DNA from: Caproicibacter sp047777415
GTDB lineage: Bacteria; Bacillota; Clostridia; Oscillospirales; Acutalibacteraceae
Reading direction: 5' to 3'
NCBI GenBank assembly: GCA_047777415.1
Contig: JBKEEO010000001.1
Span: forward strand, 248,001 to 312,000
DNA length: 64,000 nucleotides
Part shown: piece by piece, positions 7,780 to 15,379 of the stretch
Layout of the letters: every line of letters begins with the position of its first letter
How positions within the stretch are numbered: the stretch's first letter is position 1
Translations under genes and position numbers: made by a program
Notes under the pieces: model-generated
Database searches by the model: none
The model's input: only the letters and a program-made list of their open reading frames with translations
Told to the model about the DNA's origin: nothing

Positions 7780-8043
7780 TTGGACGAACTTTTCTTCCAT
7801 GAGTTACAGCTCCCGGCAAGAGTAAAAGCAGCAACAATTATAGACGAGAACGGCGATTACACGATTATCGTAAATGAAAACTTAAGTCCTTCCGCAAAGC
7901 GTGAAGCGATAATGCACGAAATGATTCATATAAAACACGACCATTTTTACGATAATGATGCGCCTGTTGGACTTGAAGAACGGGATGCAATAGATAACTC
8001 CATCTCAGCTAAAAAATATTTACATAATCTCAGAATAAAATAA
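7780..8043 (+). CDS. short ImmA/IrrE-type metallopeptidase
   Basis: 87 residues, starting at TTG 7780 behind GAAGGA; the repressor stop lies at 7767-7769. It contains the zinc metallopeptidase motif MHEMIHIKHDHF (HExxH), preceded by a beta strand TIIVNENLS and SAKREAI, as in COG2856/ImmA proteins. ImmA proteins cleave their partner repressor and release the element after DNA damage. This copy is shorter than the usual 120-160 residues. It keeps HExxH and a downstream Glu-Glu pair (LEERDAIDN) that could supply the third metal ligand. An intrinsic terminator begins at its stop codon. Confidence 0.75.
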   Translation: MDELFFHELQLPARVKAATIIDENGDYTIIVNENLSPSAKREAIMHEMIHIKHDHFYDNDAPVGLEERDAIDNSISAKKYLHNLRIK

Positions 8044-8073
8044 GCCGCTCCCGGCTGGGAACGGCTGTTTTTA
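8043..8073 (+). terminator. intrinsic terminator between the ImmA-like gene and the integrase
   Basis: AGCCG (8043-8047) pairs with CGGCT (8062-8066) and CCC with GGG inside it, followed by GTTTTTAT. The next gene's AGGAG ribosome site begins right after the T-tract. Confidence 0.75.
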
Positions 8074-8087
8074 TAGGAGATGATATT

Positions 8088-9239
8088 ATGGGCAGACCCA
8101 AGAAAGAAAAACCAAATCACGGAAAACTGTACGAAATCAAAGTTACGGTTGGACATAACCTCCATGGCGAACCAATCCGTAAAAGCTTTTACAGTCGGAT
8201 CAGCAAAGAGGATGCCCGTCAGCGAGCTGAAAAATGGAAGATAGAAAAAGCCATTGCTGAACAGACAGGTCAAACTTTTATTGACAAAGATACGACATTC
8301 GCCGAATGGGCAAAAAAATGGCTTGAAGTATATAAAAAACCAAATGTGGATGAAAACACCTATCATCTTACTTATGAGCAAAATGTCAAGAAGCATCTGA
8401 TTCCATTCTTCGGGAAAGCAGATATGAAAGCAATTAAGCCAATTGATATTCAAGAATTTTTTGATTCTTTATCCGATTTTTCCGACTCCGTTTTAAAAAA
8501 GCTGCATATGTGTTTAAATGGCATTTTCGAGTCAGCAATTGAAAATGATATTTGTAACAAAAATCCAGTGCGCCATATTAAGGCAAAAAGCACCCGCAAG
8601 AAAAACACGAAACATGTTTATTCTGAACAACAAATAGAGAAAGTCAAAATGTATTGCAAATCAAGGATGCCGGAAGTGTTCGTACTGCTGAGTTCCGGTC
8701 TCCGGCGGGGAGAACTGCTTGGCCTGAAGTGGAGTGACTTCGACAAAGATGAAAAATGTATTACAGTTAACCGTGCTTTGGCAGATATTCAAAGCCGTCA
8801 CACAAAAGAATCGGATCACGTTGTTGCTCCCGGCATCAAAGAAAATCCGCCAAAATGGAATAGTTACCGCACAATTCCCATCGACAATGAATGTGCTGAC
8901 TTAATTGATTCATTACCGCGAAACGGAGAATATATCTTTTCTCATAACGACGGGAAACCACAAAGTCCTAACACGTGGTCTCAAAAGCTCAAGCGCTTTA
9001 TGACAAAAATGAACAAGGAACATCCGGATATTCCAATTCTCAGTGCCCATGAATTACGCCATACTTACGGAACCATGCTCCGGCGGCGTGGTGTAGACAT
9101 CTACACCATACAAAAAATTATGGGGCACAAAGATATTAAAATGACCTCTGAAATATATGTGCACAATGAGTTGGAGACCCTGCGCAAAGGCTTAAAACTC
9201 GGTACAAATGTCGTACAAGTGTCGTACGAGCAAAAATAA
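8088..9239 (+). CDS. int: tyrosine-type integrase of the element
   Basis: 383 residues. The N-terminus (about 10-55) is an AP2-like arm-binding domain. A SAM-like core-binding domain follows at about 65-160 (TFAEWAKKWLEVY). The catalytic domain shows the first Arg in SSGLRRGELLGLKWSD (about 203-218), HELRHTYG (HxxR, about 320), and the nucleophile Tyr357 in SEIYVH. All key residues are present. It would integrate and excise the element at the 3' end of the adjacent tRNA-Leu gene. ATG 8088 follows TAGGAG. The only obvious upstream signal is a terminator, so expression may need read-through or a promoter inside the ImmA-like gene. Confidence 0.95.
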   Translation: MGRPKKEKPNHGKLYEIKVTVGHNLHGEPIRKSFYSRISKEDARQRAEKWKIEKAIAEQTGQTFIDKDTTFAEWAKKWLEVYKKPNVDENTYHLTYEQNVKKHLIPFFGKADMKAIKPIDIQEFFDSLSDFSDSVLKKLHMCLNGIFESAIENDICNKNPVRHIKAKSTRKKNTKHVYSEQQIEKVKMYCKSRMPEVFVLLSSGLRRGELLGLKWSDFDKDEKCITVNRALADIQSRHTKESDHVVAPGIKENPPKWNSYRTIPIDNECADLIDSLPRNGEYIFSHNDGKPQSPNTWSQKLKRFMTKMNKEHPDIPILSAHELRHTYGTMLRRRGVDIYTIQKIMGHKDIKMTSEIYVHNELETLRKGLKLGTNVVQVSYEQK

Positions 9240-9257
9240 CATATCAAAAAGAAAAAT

Positions 9258-9316
9258 AAAAAAGCCGCACGAACAACTGGAAAATCAGTAAGAATCCAGT
9301 ATTCATGCGGCTTTTC
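9258..9316. terminator. bidirectional terminator between int and tRNA-Leu
   Basis: AAAGCCGCA (9261-9269) pairs with TGCGGCTTT (9306-9314), with a second inner hairpin CTGGA/TCCAG in the loop. A-rich sequence on one side and T-rich on the other let it serve int on the plus strand and the tRNA on the minus strand. Confidence 0.75.
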
Positions 9317-9320
9317 GCTT

Positions 9321-9345
9321 TGGTGCGGGTGACAGGACTTGAACC
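9321..9345. other. presumed attachment site at the tRNA-Leu 3' end
   Basis: The tRNA 3' end and T-arm face the integrase, the usual core of tRNA attachment sites. The second copy would be at the far left end of the element outside the window, so the exact core cannot be read here. Confidence 0.5.
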
Positions 9346-9406
9346 TGCACGAGGATTACTCACAAGAACCTAAATCTTGCGTGTCTGCCAATTTCACCAC
9401 ACCCGC
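9321..9406 (-). tRNA. tRNA-Leu (anticodon UAG), CCA encoded
   Basis: The minus strand begins GCGGGTG and ends CACCCGC-A-CCA, giving a 7-bp acceptor stem. A CAAGA/TCTTG anticodon stem encloses loop TTTAGGT, so the anticodon is UAG. There is a long class II variable arm and a GTTCAAGTC T-arm. Length is 86 nt including CCA. Confidence 0.96.
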
Positions 9407-9411
9407 ATAGT

Positions 9412-9428
9412 GTCCGGTAAAACCGGAC
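9412..9428 (-). other. perfect hairpin in the tRNA-Leu leader
   Basis: GTCCGGT (9412-9418) and ACCGGAC (9422-9428) form a 7-bp stem with a 3-nt loop between the tRNA promoter and the tRNA 5' end. It may guide 5' processing, or stop read-through from the upstream gene. The role is inferred. Confidence 0.5.
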
Positions 9429-9434
9429 TTTTGT

Positions 9435-9463
9435 ATTATACATGAAAACTAACGTTTTGACAA
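9435..9463 (-). promoter_or_regulatory. sigma-A promoter of tRNA-Leu
   Basis: On the minus strand TTGTCA (9458-9463), 17-bp spacer, TATAAT (9435-9440), about 28 bp before the tRNA 5' end. The -35 box lies 3 bp beyond the stop codon of the preceding gene. Confidence 0.85.
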
Positions 9464-9466
9464 GGG

Positions 9467-10735
9467 CTATTCTTTAAGAAATCCTTGCTCCAACATGGAT
9501 TGTGCTGCCAACATCGCGCCAAGCCGGCCGCTGTGATAATTAAGTCCTCCTTGCATCCATACGGCATATGGCTCACGCAACGGAGCATCCGCAGAAAGTT
9601 CGATGGAAGCCCCCAGCGTAAACGCACCCGCTGCCATGATAACCTTGCAGTCATAACCCGGCATATCCCAGGGTTCCGGAACAACAAACGAGTCAACCGG
9701 AGAGCCTTTTTGCACACCTTGGCAGAAGGCGATAAGAGCTTTTTCGTTTTCAAGCAGTAACGACTGAATGATATCTGCGCGCGGTTCGTCATATTTTGGG
9801 GTAACCTGATAGCCCAAATGCTGAAACAGTGCTGCAGTAAACACAGCCGTTTTTAATGCTTCACCGGTTACGTGCGGCGCATGAAAGGCACCCATAAACA
9901 GTTCCCGGTTATTGCCTAGTGTAGCACCGATTTCACGGCCTGTTCCTGGAGTTGTCAGCCGGTAGGAACACATTTCCACCAGTTCTTTCTTTCCAGCAAT
10001 ATATCCTCCGGTCGGCGCAACACCACCCCCCGGATTCTTAATGAGTGAACCGGCCATCAAATCCGCCCCGCGGGAAACCGGTTCTTCCCGCTGGACAAAT
10101 TCCCCATAACAGTTATCGACCATTACAATGCAGTTCGGAGCTTTGCTCTTTGCAATTTGTGAAATTTTCTCAATGTCTTCCACAAACAGCGATGGCCTTA
10201 AACTGTACCCGCGGGAACGCTGAAGATAAACCATCTTGATACCCGGATGAATTCTGCGCTCTATTTCCTCATAATCCGGCTTGCCTTCCGGCGTCAAATC
10301 AACCTGTTCATATCGAATACCATATTCTTTTAAAGAGCCAATGCCGTTACCGGTGAGTCCAATGACTGAACGGAGCGTGTCGTACGGAATTCCCGTAACA
10401 CTCAGCATGGTATCCCCCGGGCGCAGCACCCCAAACAACGCAACCGTAAGAGCATGCGTTCCGCTGACAAAGTTGTGGCGCACCAACGCATCCTCAGCAC
10501 CAAGGGCATCCGCAAAAACACGGTCGAGCGTATCGCGGCCGCGATCCCCGTAGCCGTATCCTGTTGAAGCCATAAAATGACTCTCACTCACGCCGTTTTT
10601 GATAAACGCCGCAAGCATCTTTTGCTGATTGTACTCGGTATTTTCTTCAATAGCTTGCATCTGTGGGCAGACCATATCTTCAGCATGCTCTGCCGCATCC
10701 AAGATTTTCTGATTCATTTTAAAAAACGGATACAA
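9467..10735 (-). CDS. methionine gamma-lyase family PLP enzyme (YnbB/PF06838 type)
   Basis: 422 residues from TTG 10735, chosen because AGGGG lies 7 nt upstream and LYPFF...NQKILDAAE resembles the usual start of the family; the ATG at 10717 has no ribosome site. It is a fold-type I PLP enzyme: the cofactor Lys is expected in GSLIKNPGGG (about residue 233), preceded by the PLP-ring Asp in MVDNCYGEF. TGYGYGDRGRDTLDRVFA near the N-terminus is characteristic of this family, once called aluminium-resistance proteins. The substrate is unproven; carbon-sulfur lyase activity is assumed from homology. It is the last gene of the leftward murD run. Confidence 0.85.
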   Translation of the reverse strand: MYPFFKMNQKILDAAEHAEDMVCPQMQAIEENTEYNQQKMLAAFIKNGVSESHFMASTGYGYGDRGRDTLDRVFADALGAEDALVRHNFVSGTHALTVALFGVLRPGDTMLSVTGIPYDTLRSVIGLTGNGIGSLKEYGIRYEQVDLTPEGKPDYEEIERRIHPGIKMVYLQRSRGYSLRPSLFVEDIEKISQIAKSKAPNCIVMVDNCYGEFVQREEPVSRGADLMAGSLIKNPGGGVAPTGGYIAGKKELVEMCSYRLTTPGTGREIGATLGNNRELFMGAFHAPHVTGEALKTAVFTAALFQHLGYQVTPKYDEPRADIIQSLLLENEKALIAFCQGVQKGSPVDSFVVPEPWDMPGYDCKVIMAAGAFTLGASIELSADAPLREPYAVWMQGGLNYHSGRLGAMLAAQSMLEQGFLKE

Positions 10736-10772
10736 ACGATCGACCCCTATTCCTTCTCCAACTCCATGCGAA

Positions 10773-10982
10773 TCACGTGGATTTTTCCCACCAAAACGCA
10801 GCCAACGCTTCACCGTCGGTCCAGAAACTCGGCTTGTCCTTACAGTCCAAAAGCGGTGCTAAACCTTCGGCCCAGCCCGATTACATTGCCACGCACTGCA
10901 CACCGGTTCCCATGCTGACAAGTATTTTCACAACATCCACAGTTCCCTGCAAGTAGATGACTTTAAAGCATTTTGCTTTCAT
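10773..10982 (-). pseudogene. DUF6440-like remnant with an in-frame stop
   Basis: Translation from ATG 10982 gives FKVIYLQGTVDVVKILV and ETGV-like GTGVQ, then TAA at 10881-10883. The same frame continues SGWAEGLAPLLDCKDKP to a TGA at 10773-10775. The two halves together resemble the small DUF6440 family (VIYxQG...ILVDxETGV...SGYxGGLTPLLDxxGKP), recalled from memory. One stop in the middle suggests recent inactivation, or a sequencing error. It lies between the acetyltransferase and the PLP enzyme, and its 3' part overlaps the PLP gene's leader. Confidence 0.5.
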
Positions 10983-10991
10983 TCTATCCGC

Positions 10992-11723
10992 TTATAACTG
11001 GATTTGTGCCCATCTGCCCTCCGGCACAAACCCAAGAGAACGGTAAAATTCTTCATTCTCGCCGTCCGCCCTCATAAGATAGACCGCTTCTCGGTTCAGC
11101 ATGGATATCAGCGCGGTGACTGCAGACCGTCCCAGTCCTTTTTTTCGATACTGTGGCAACACGGCAACGGCGGAAATAACAGCGGCGTGCTCGGTTATGG
11201 AAGAGCAAAGAGCACAGGCCACCAGTTCTTCTCCTTGACGAATCCCGACAGACATAGCAGCTCCGTGCCGCGTCCGATAAGACATATCCATATAAAAAGG
11301 CTCAAACTCCGGAGGGACAAACGTTTCGCTCTGCGCTGCGCACAGTAAAGCATAAATTTCGCGCAGTCCCGGATTTTGTTCCACGTCCGTCGGATACAAA
11401 TTTTCCGACGCACCGCGCAGGCACATAATTTCGCCGCGTCCGGAAATGGGAAGTTCCAAACGCTCGGCAACTTCTTCCGGGCATAATACATTTTTTATGT
11501 CCAGCATGCGAAGAAACTCCCCCAGTTCCTTCCAGTCGGCACTGCCTGTATCCAGAATAATCGTATCGTCTAGCTTAGCAATGCAGGGCCCGCCGTCTTG
11601 AACCCAAAACTGGGAGAATGGTTCGCCAACACCATAGGCATGAGCTATGGACAGAATTTTACAGCCAAAAAGGTTTTCTTCAGATGCGATGATGTCGTTC
11701 TGAGATTCAATGAGTTTTATCAT
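10992..11723 (-). CDS. GNAT-family N-acetyltransferase
   Basis: 243 residues. The C-terminal half holds the GNAT fold, with the acetyl-CoA pyrophosphate loop in QYRKKGLGRSAVTALI (about 190-205) preceded by the ISAVAVLPQ strand. It ends in YRSLGFVPEGRWAQIQL, the common beta6-beta7 closing. The N-terminal 120 residues are a less conserved, GNAT-like half, so a tandem degenerate-plus-active layout is possible. The substrate is not predictable. Its start overlaps the stop of the M42 peptidase by 4 nt (ATGA), indicating translational coupling. Confidence 0.8.
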   Translation of the reverse strand: MIKLIESQNDIIASEENLFGCKILSIAHAYGVGEPFSQFWVQDGGPCIAKLDDTIILDTGSADWKELGEFLRMLDIKNVLCPEEVAERLELPISGRGEIMCLRGASENLYPTDVEQNPGLREIYALLCAAQSETFVPPEFEPFYMDMSYRTRHGAAMSVGIRQGEELVACALCSSITEHAAVISAVAVLPQYRKKGLGRSAVTALISMLNREAVYLMRADGENEEFYRSLGFVPEGRWAQIQL

Positions 11724-12751
11724 ATTGTATCGGTTTCAGCAATCCTTTCAGCCAAAATAGCAAGCAATTTTTTTGCCTCGATATAGTCGTTCTGTGAAAT
11801 CATTCCCACCGGGGCATGCAGATAGCGGCATGGCAGCGAAACTGCGGCTGTTCGGACGCCCGAACATGCGGCATGGATGGCCCCTGCATTATTGCCTCCG
11901 GCAACAGCACGCTTTGGTTGGCATTTGATTCCTTTAGTTTTCGCCGCTTCAAATGCCATCTGATAATATTCTCGGTCATAGATAGTGCGTCGATCCATAA
12001 AAGTGAGGACCGGTCCATCCCCCAGCCGGCACACGTCGCTTCCGGGTTCAACTCCGGCAACGTCGGCCGCTGTGGTACATTCCACAGCAATCGCCGCCTG
12101 AGGTTTTACCGCAAATGCGGCTGTTTTTGCACCGTTTAAGCCAACTTCCTCCTGAACAGAGAAAACAAACGTTGCATCGTACTTTAATCCGTCCCGCATC
12201 AATTCGATGAGCAGTGCACAGCCGGCACGGTCATCCAGTGCGCGGCTTTTAATCATCCCGTGCGACAGGTCGAATACAGAATCAAACACAACCGCATCGC
12301 CCGGACGGACAACTTTCTCGGCTTCACTGCGGCTAACAGCTCCAATATCTATATACAAATCCTTTATTGGAACGCTTTTGGACTTTTCGTCCTCTTCGAG
12401 AAGATGAATGGGCTTCGATCCAATAACGCCCGGGATCTTACCTTCAATCCACACGGATTTTCCCGGAAGAACACGGCGGTCGATGCCGCCAACCGTTGAA
12501 AACTTGAGCAAACCGGATTCGGTGATGTCAGTAATCATCAGCCCGACCTCGTCCATGTGCGCGTCGAGCATCAGATGCGTTTTGGCCCTCTTTTCTCCCT
12601 TTTTCAACGCAATAACGTTTCCCAGCGGAGTTATCTCAACCGAATCCGCAAGGGGTGTGATTTCTCTTAAAATAATTTCCCTGACTGCGTCCTCCCGGCC
12701 GGAAATGCCGTGTGCCTGGCAAAGTTCTTTTAACAGTTCAAACTGGCTCAT
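11720..12751 (-). CDS. M42-family metallopeptidase (first of two)
   Basis: 343 residues, normal family length. The co-catalytic zinc ligands are visible: His in LDAHMDEVGLM, bridging Asp in ALDDRAGCALL, the Glu-Glu pair in VQEEVGLNGAKT, an acidic ligand in AVECTTAADV and the last His in RYLHAPVGMI. M42 enzymes are large self-compartmentalised cytoplasmic aminopeptidases that trim peptides. It overlaps the GNAT gene by 4 nt, and its start shares a base with the end of the upstream paralogue. Peptide recycling is the probable role; endoglucanase annotations of this family are historical. Confidence 0.9.
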   Translation of the reverse strand: MSQFELLKELCQAHGISGREDAVREIILREITPLADSVEITPLGNVIALKKGEKRAKTHLMLDAHMDEVGLMITDITESGLLKFSTVGGIDRRVLPGKSVWIEGKIPGVIGSKPIHLLEEDEKSKSVPIKDLYIDIGAVSRSEAEKVVRPGDAVVFDSVFDLSHGMIKSRALDDRAGCALLIELMRDGLKYDATFVFSVQEEVGLNGAKTAAFAVKPQAAIAVECTTAADVAGVEPGSDVCRLGDGPVLTFMDRRTIYDREYYQMAFEAAKTKGIKCQPKRAVAGGNNAGAIHAACSGVRTAAVSLPCRYLHAPVGMISQNDYIEAKKLLAILAERIAETDTI

Positions 12752-13767
12752 CAGCCCACCTCCCGCAAATACGCGGCGAGCAGCTGTGCCGTGTTTTCTA
12801 TATCATTTAAATCCACAACCTCCGCTGGTGTGTGCATATACCGCAGCGGAACAGAAACAAGGCCTGTCGGAACACCGCGTCCCGTTGTTGCAATACCATC
12901 AGAATTCGTACCGGTTCGGCTTCCCATGATTTCACGCGTCCAGGGCATCTGTTTTTCCTCCGCAAGAGAAATCAGCCTGTCCGTAATGCACCGATTTAAA
13001 ACCGGAGAAATACCAATCATCGGGCCGCCGCCAAGACGACCACGGTTCACATCCGAAATCCCCGGCTGCTGGGCAAAACTGACATCAACTGCGATGGCCT
13101 GCGTCGGTTCTATGGAATATGTACCGGTTTTCGCACCCGCTCCCCCTGTTTCTTCCTGCACACTGAGCTGAACGGTGATTCGACAGTGCAGTTTTTCGCC
13201 GTTTAGGAGCTGTGCGCAGCGGCACAGCGCCGCAACACTGGCACGGTTGTCCAGTCCTGCGGCGGACACACGCGTTCCAAGCAGGCGCTTGGGACGGGTC
13301 TGAAACAAAATACGGTCACCGGGCTGTATCAGTTTTTTCGCCTCATCTCGGGACAGGCCGACATCCACCGCCATTTTATTAACAGCAGACACCTTGTCCT
13401 CACCGCCCTCCTGCAAATGCGGTGGTGTACTGCAGACAACGCCGCAGAGCGTTTCTTTGCCATATACCGTAACCGCACCGCCCGGCAAAACCCTCGCATC
13501 CGCGCCGCCGCAGCGTGCAATTTTCAAAAAACCATGTTCATCAATATCAGTAACAATCAAGCCAATCTGATCCAGGTGTGCATCCAGCAACACATGTTCT
13601 TTTGCATCCGCGTCACCGAATTCTGCTAAAACGTTTCCCATTCGGTCAATTGTCACCTTTGCCGTATCTGCAAGTTCCGCCGCCGCTGCTTTTGCCGCGG
13701 GTGATTCCGCGCCCGGAGTACCCGGCGCCTCGCAAAGGCGAAACAAAAGCTGTTCCAAATCTTCCAA
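12751..13767 (-). CDS. M42-family metallopeptidase (second of two)
   Basis: 338 residues, paralogue of the downstream gene. The metal ligands are conserved: LDAHLDQIGLI, GLDNRASVAAL, VQEETGGAGAKT, AVDVSFAQQPG and RYMHTPAEVVD. It carries GSRTGTNSDGIATTGRGVPT, the usual substrate-loop region. The stop overlaps the next start (ATGA-type junction), so the two peptidases are made together and may form homo- or hetero-dodecamers, as in tetrahedral aminopeptidases; the mixed complex is inference. It lies about 30 bp downstream of murD, in the same leftward run. Confidence 0.9.
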   Translation of the reverse strand: MEDLEQLLFRLCEAPGTPGAESPAAKAAAAELADTAKVTIDRMGNVLAEFGDADAKEHVLLDAHLDQIGLIVTDIDEHGFLKIARCGGADARVLPGGAVTVYGKETLCGVVCSTPPHLQEGGEDKVSAVNKMAVDVGLSRDEAKKLIQPGDRILFQTRPKRLLGTRVSAAGLDNRASVAALCRCAQLLNGEKLHCRITVQLSVQEETGGAGAKTGTYSIEPTQAIAVDVSFAQQPGISDVNRGRLGGGPMIGISPVLNRCITDRLISLAEEKQMPWTREIMGSRTGTNSDGIATTGRGVPTGLVSVPLRYMHTPAEVVDLNDIENTAQLLAAYLREVG

Positions 13768-13795
13768 ATGAAAGTGCCTCCTATATTGTGAAATC

Positions 13796-15184
13796 CTATT
13801 TTAGTTTATTGACAATATCTTTAAACATCTCGCCGCGTGTTTCATAATTTGGAAACATTCCAAAGCTGGCACATGCCGGGGAAAGCGAAACGATATCCCC
13901 GCTTACAGCTTCTCTGCGGCAGATATTCACTGCTTCTTCCAATGTTTCAGCATGGAATATTTTTGTGTTCTCGGGATTGTAATTCGGGGCGGAAACAACA
14001 GCCTGCTCAATTTTATCCGCCGTCTGACCAATCAGTACAAGCGTTTTGACTTTATCCGCAATCACAGGGCCCAAAGGGTCAAATGGAATATTTTTGTCGT
14101 ACCCACCCGCAATCAGCAAAATTCGCTGGTCAAACAGAGAAAGTGCACCGTTGATGGTTCTGCTCGGCGTTGTACCGATGGAATCGTTATAATACCGCAC
14201 ACCCTCGAATTCCCGAACAAATTCATTTCGATGCTCCACGCCGGCAAAACTTTTTGCAACGCTCACGATATCGTCAATGCTCACATAACCCCATACGGCA
14301 CAAATTGCGGCCAAATAGTTTTCAATATTGTGCCTGCCCGGGATACGGATATCGGAAGCGTGCATGACGCGCGTCCGCTCTGCCCCGTTTACAAAATAGA
14401 TTTGACCGTCGGAATCCATAAACGCCCCGTGCTCGACCGGATGCCTCCGGCTGAACAGCAGACACTGACCGCGCACGTCCTGCACAAACGATGCGGTAAT
14501 TTCATTGTCCGCATTTAAAACCGCACGTCCAAATGCATTTTGGTGCAAAATAATATTCCGCTTTGCGTCGATATACTCCTGCATATCCTTATGCACGTCC
14601 AAATGATTCGGCGTTATATTGGTAACGACAGCTACATCAGGACTGCAGCGCATGGAAATCAGCTGAAAACTGGAAAGCTCAGCGGCCACAACATCTTGAG
14701 GCTGCATCTGTTCCACGCGCGGCAAGAGCGGTTTTCCGATGTTTCCCCCAAGATGCACACGCTTGCCCGCATGTTCCAAAATCTTGGATATGACGGTGGT
14801 TGTGGTTGTCTTGCCGTCGCTGCCTGTCACGGCAAAAATTTTGCATGGACAGGTATCAAAAAAAATTTCCATTTCAGAGGTAACGGCTGCACCGCGTGCA
14901 CGAGCGGCGTTCAATTGAGGCATGGTATACCGCATAGCGGGTGTGCGAAAAATGATTTCCTCACTAAGGTTTTCCAGATAATTTTTTCCGCATTGCAGTT
15001 TAACACCTGCCTTTTTCAGTTTTTCGCCTGCCTCACCAAGTTTTTCCTCCGGCCGCTTGTCGCGCGCTGTGACGACGGCTCCTTTGTTGGCAAACGTAAC
15101 CGCAATCGGCAGATTGCTTTCTCCAATGCCGCAAAACGCAATGTTTTTTCCATTTATCATTTGATAAAATTCCTGAATATTCAT
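13796..15184 (-). CDS. murD: UDP-N-acetylmuramoyl-L-alanine--D-glutamate ligase
   Basis: 462 residues from ATG 15184. A longer frame to 15244 is excluded because a sigma-A promoter (15230-15258) covers it, and GAAGAGG lies 8 nt before 15184. The N-terminal Rossmann domain binds UDP-MurNAc-Ala (IAFCGIGESNLPIA). The central domain has the ATP loop AVTGSDGKTTTTTVI at about 115-130. The C-terminal domain has HNIENYLAAICA and NDSIGTTPSRTINGAL. It adds D-Glu in cytoplasmic peptidoglycan precursor synthesis. It is unusual only in lying outside a dcw cluster, with peptidases downstream. Confidence 0.93.
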   Translation of the reverse strand: MNIQEFYQMINGKNIAFCGIGESNLPIAVTFANKGAVVTARDKRPEEKLGEAGEKLKKAGVKLQCGKNYLENLSEEIIFRTPAMRYTMPQLNAARARGAAVTSEMEIFFDTCPCKIFAVTGSDGKTTTTTVISKILEHAGKRVHLGGNIGKPLLPRVEQMQPQDVVAAELSSFQLISMRCSPDVAVVTNITPNHLDVHKDMQEYIDAKRNIILHQNAFGRAVLNADNEITASFVQDVRGQCLLFSRRHPVEHGAFMDSDGQIYFVNGAERTRVMHASDIRIPGRHNIENYLAAICAVWGYVSIDDIVSVAKSFAGVEHRNEFVREFEGVRYYNDSIGTTPSRTINGALSLFDQRILLIAGGYDKNIPFDPLGPVIADKVKTLVLIGQTADKIEQAVVSAPNYNPENTKIFHAETLEEAVNICRREAVSGDIVSLSPACASFGMFPNYETRGEMFKDIVNKLK

Positions 15185-15229
15185 ATACGATGCCTCTTCT
15201 CCAAGAATTTTGGTCAGCCAATTGTCCTT

Positions 15230-15258
15230 ATTATACTTGCCCATCTTGGAAATATCAA
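15230..15258 (-). promoter_or_regulatory. sigma-A promoter of the murD run
   Basis: On the minus strand TTGATA (15253-15258), 17-bp spacer, TATAAT (15230-15235), about 45 bp before the murD start. Confidence 0.88.
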
Positions 15259-15270
15259 GCGAAATTAGGC

Positions 15271-15335
15271 GTCAAAAATGAAAAGCCGACGGTCTTTCTC
15301 CGCCAGCGAAACAGATTTTTGAAACCGTTAGCCTC
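15271..15335 (-). terminator. probable terminator after the EAL gene
   Basis: On the minus strand GCTAACGGT pairs with ACCGTCGGC (one mismatch, one G-U), followed by TTTTCATTTTT. It separates the EAL gene from the murD promoter. Confidence 0.6.
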
Positions 15336-15379
15336 CCTTTTTTGTTCAGATTGTCCTGCCACGATTTCGGTTGCTCCGC

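Larger units (their letters stand above)
1..9320. mobile_element. integrative element inserted at tRNA-Leu (left end outside window)
   Basis: A run of accessory genes ends with a tyrosine recombinase whose 3' end lies about 80 bp from the 3' end of a tRNA-Leu gene, the usual layout for elements that insert at tRNA 3' ends. Inside are an XRE repressor with an ImmA-like partner, a replication initiator plus DnaC-type loader, an ArpU-like regulator and small unknown genes. No capsid, terminase, relaxase or conjugation ATPase is visible, so whether this is a prophage, a conjugative or a mobilizable element cannot be decided. The DUF6550-like and secreted proteins resemble those of Clostridial conjugative elements, as I remember that family. 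The distal attachment site must lie left of the window. Confidence 0.75.

Noticed and set aside
10736..10813. N-terminal extension of the PLP enzyme to 10813
   Set aside because: The added residues are Arg/Gly-rich, overlap the DUF6440-like remnant and lack a ribosome site; the TTG at 10735 fits better.
12408..12929. 173-codon plus-strand frame across the two M42 genes
   Set aside because: Antisense to two coupled peptidases with intact motifs.
15185..15244. N-terminal extension of MurD to 15244
   Set aside because: The extension covers a consensus sigma-A promoter and adds 20 residues absent from the family.
14540..15268. 242-codon plus-strand frame opposite murD
   Set aside because: It is antisense to a certain MurD with full motifs, has no ribosome site, and its translation is Cys/His/Arg-rich like a mirror frame.
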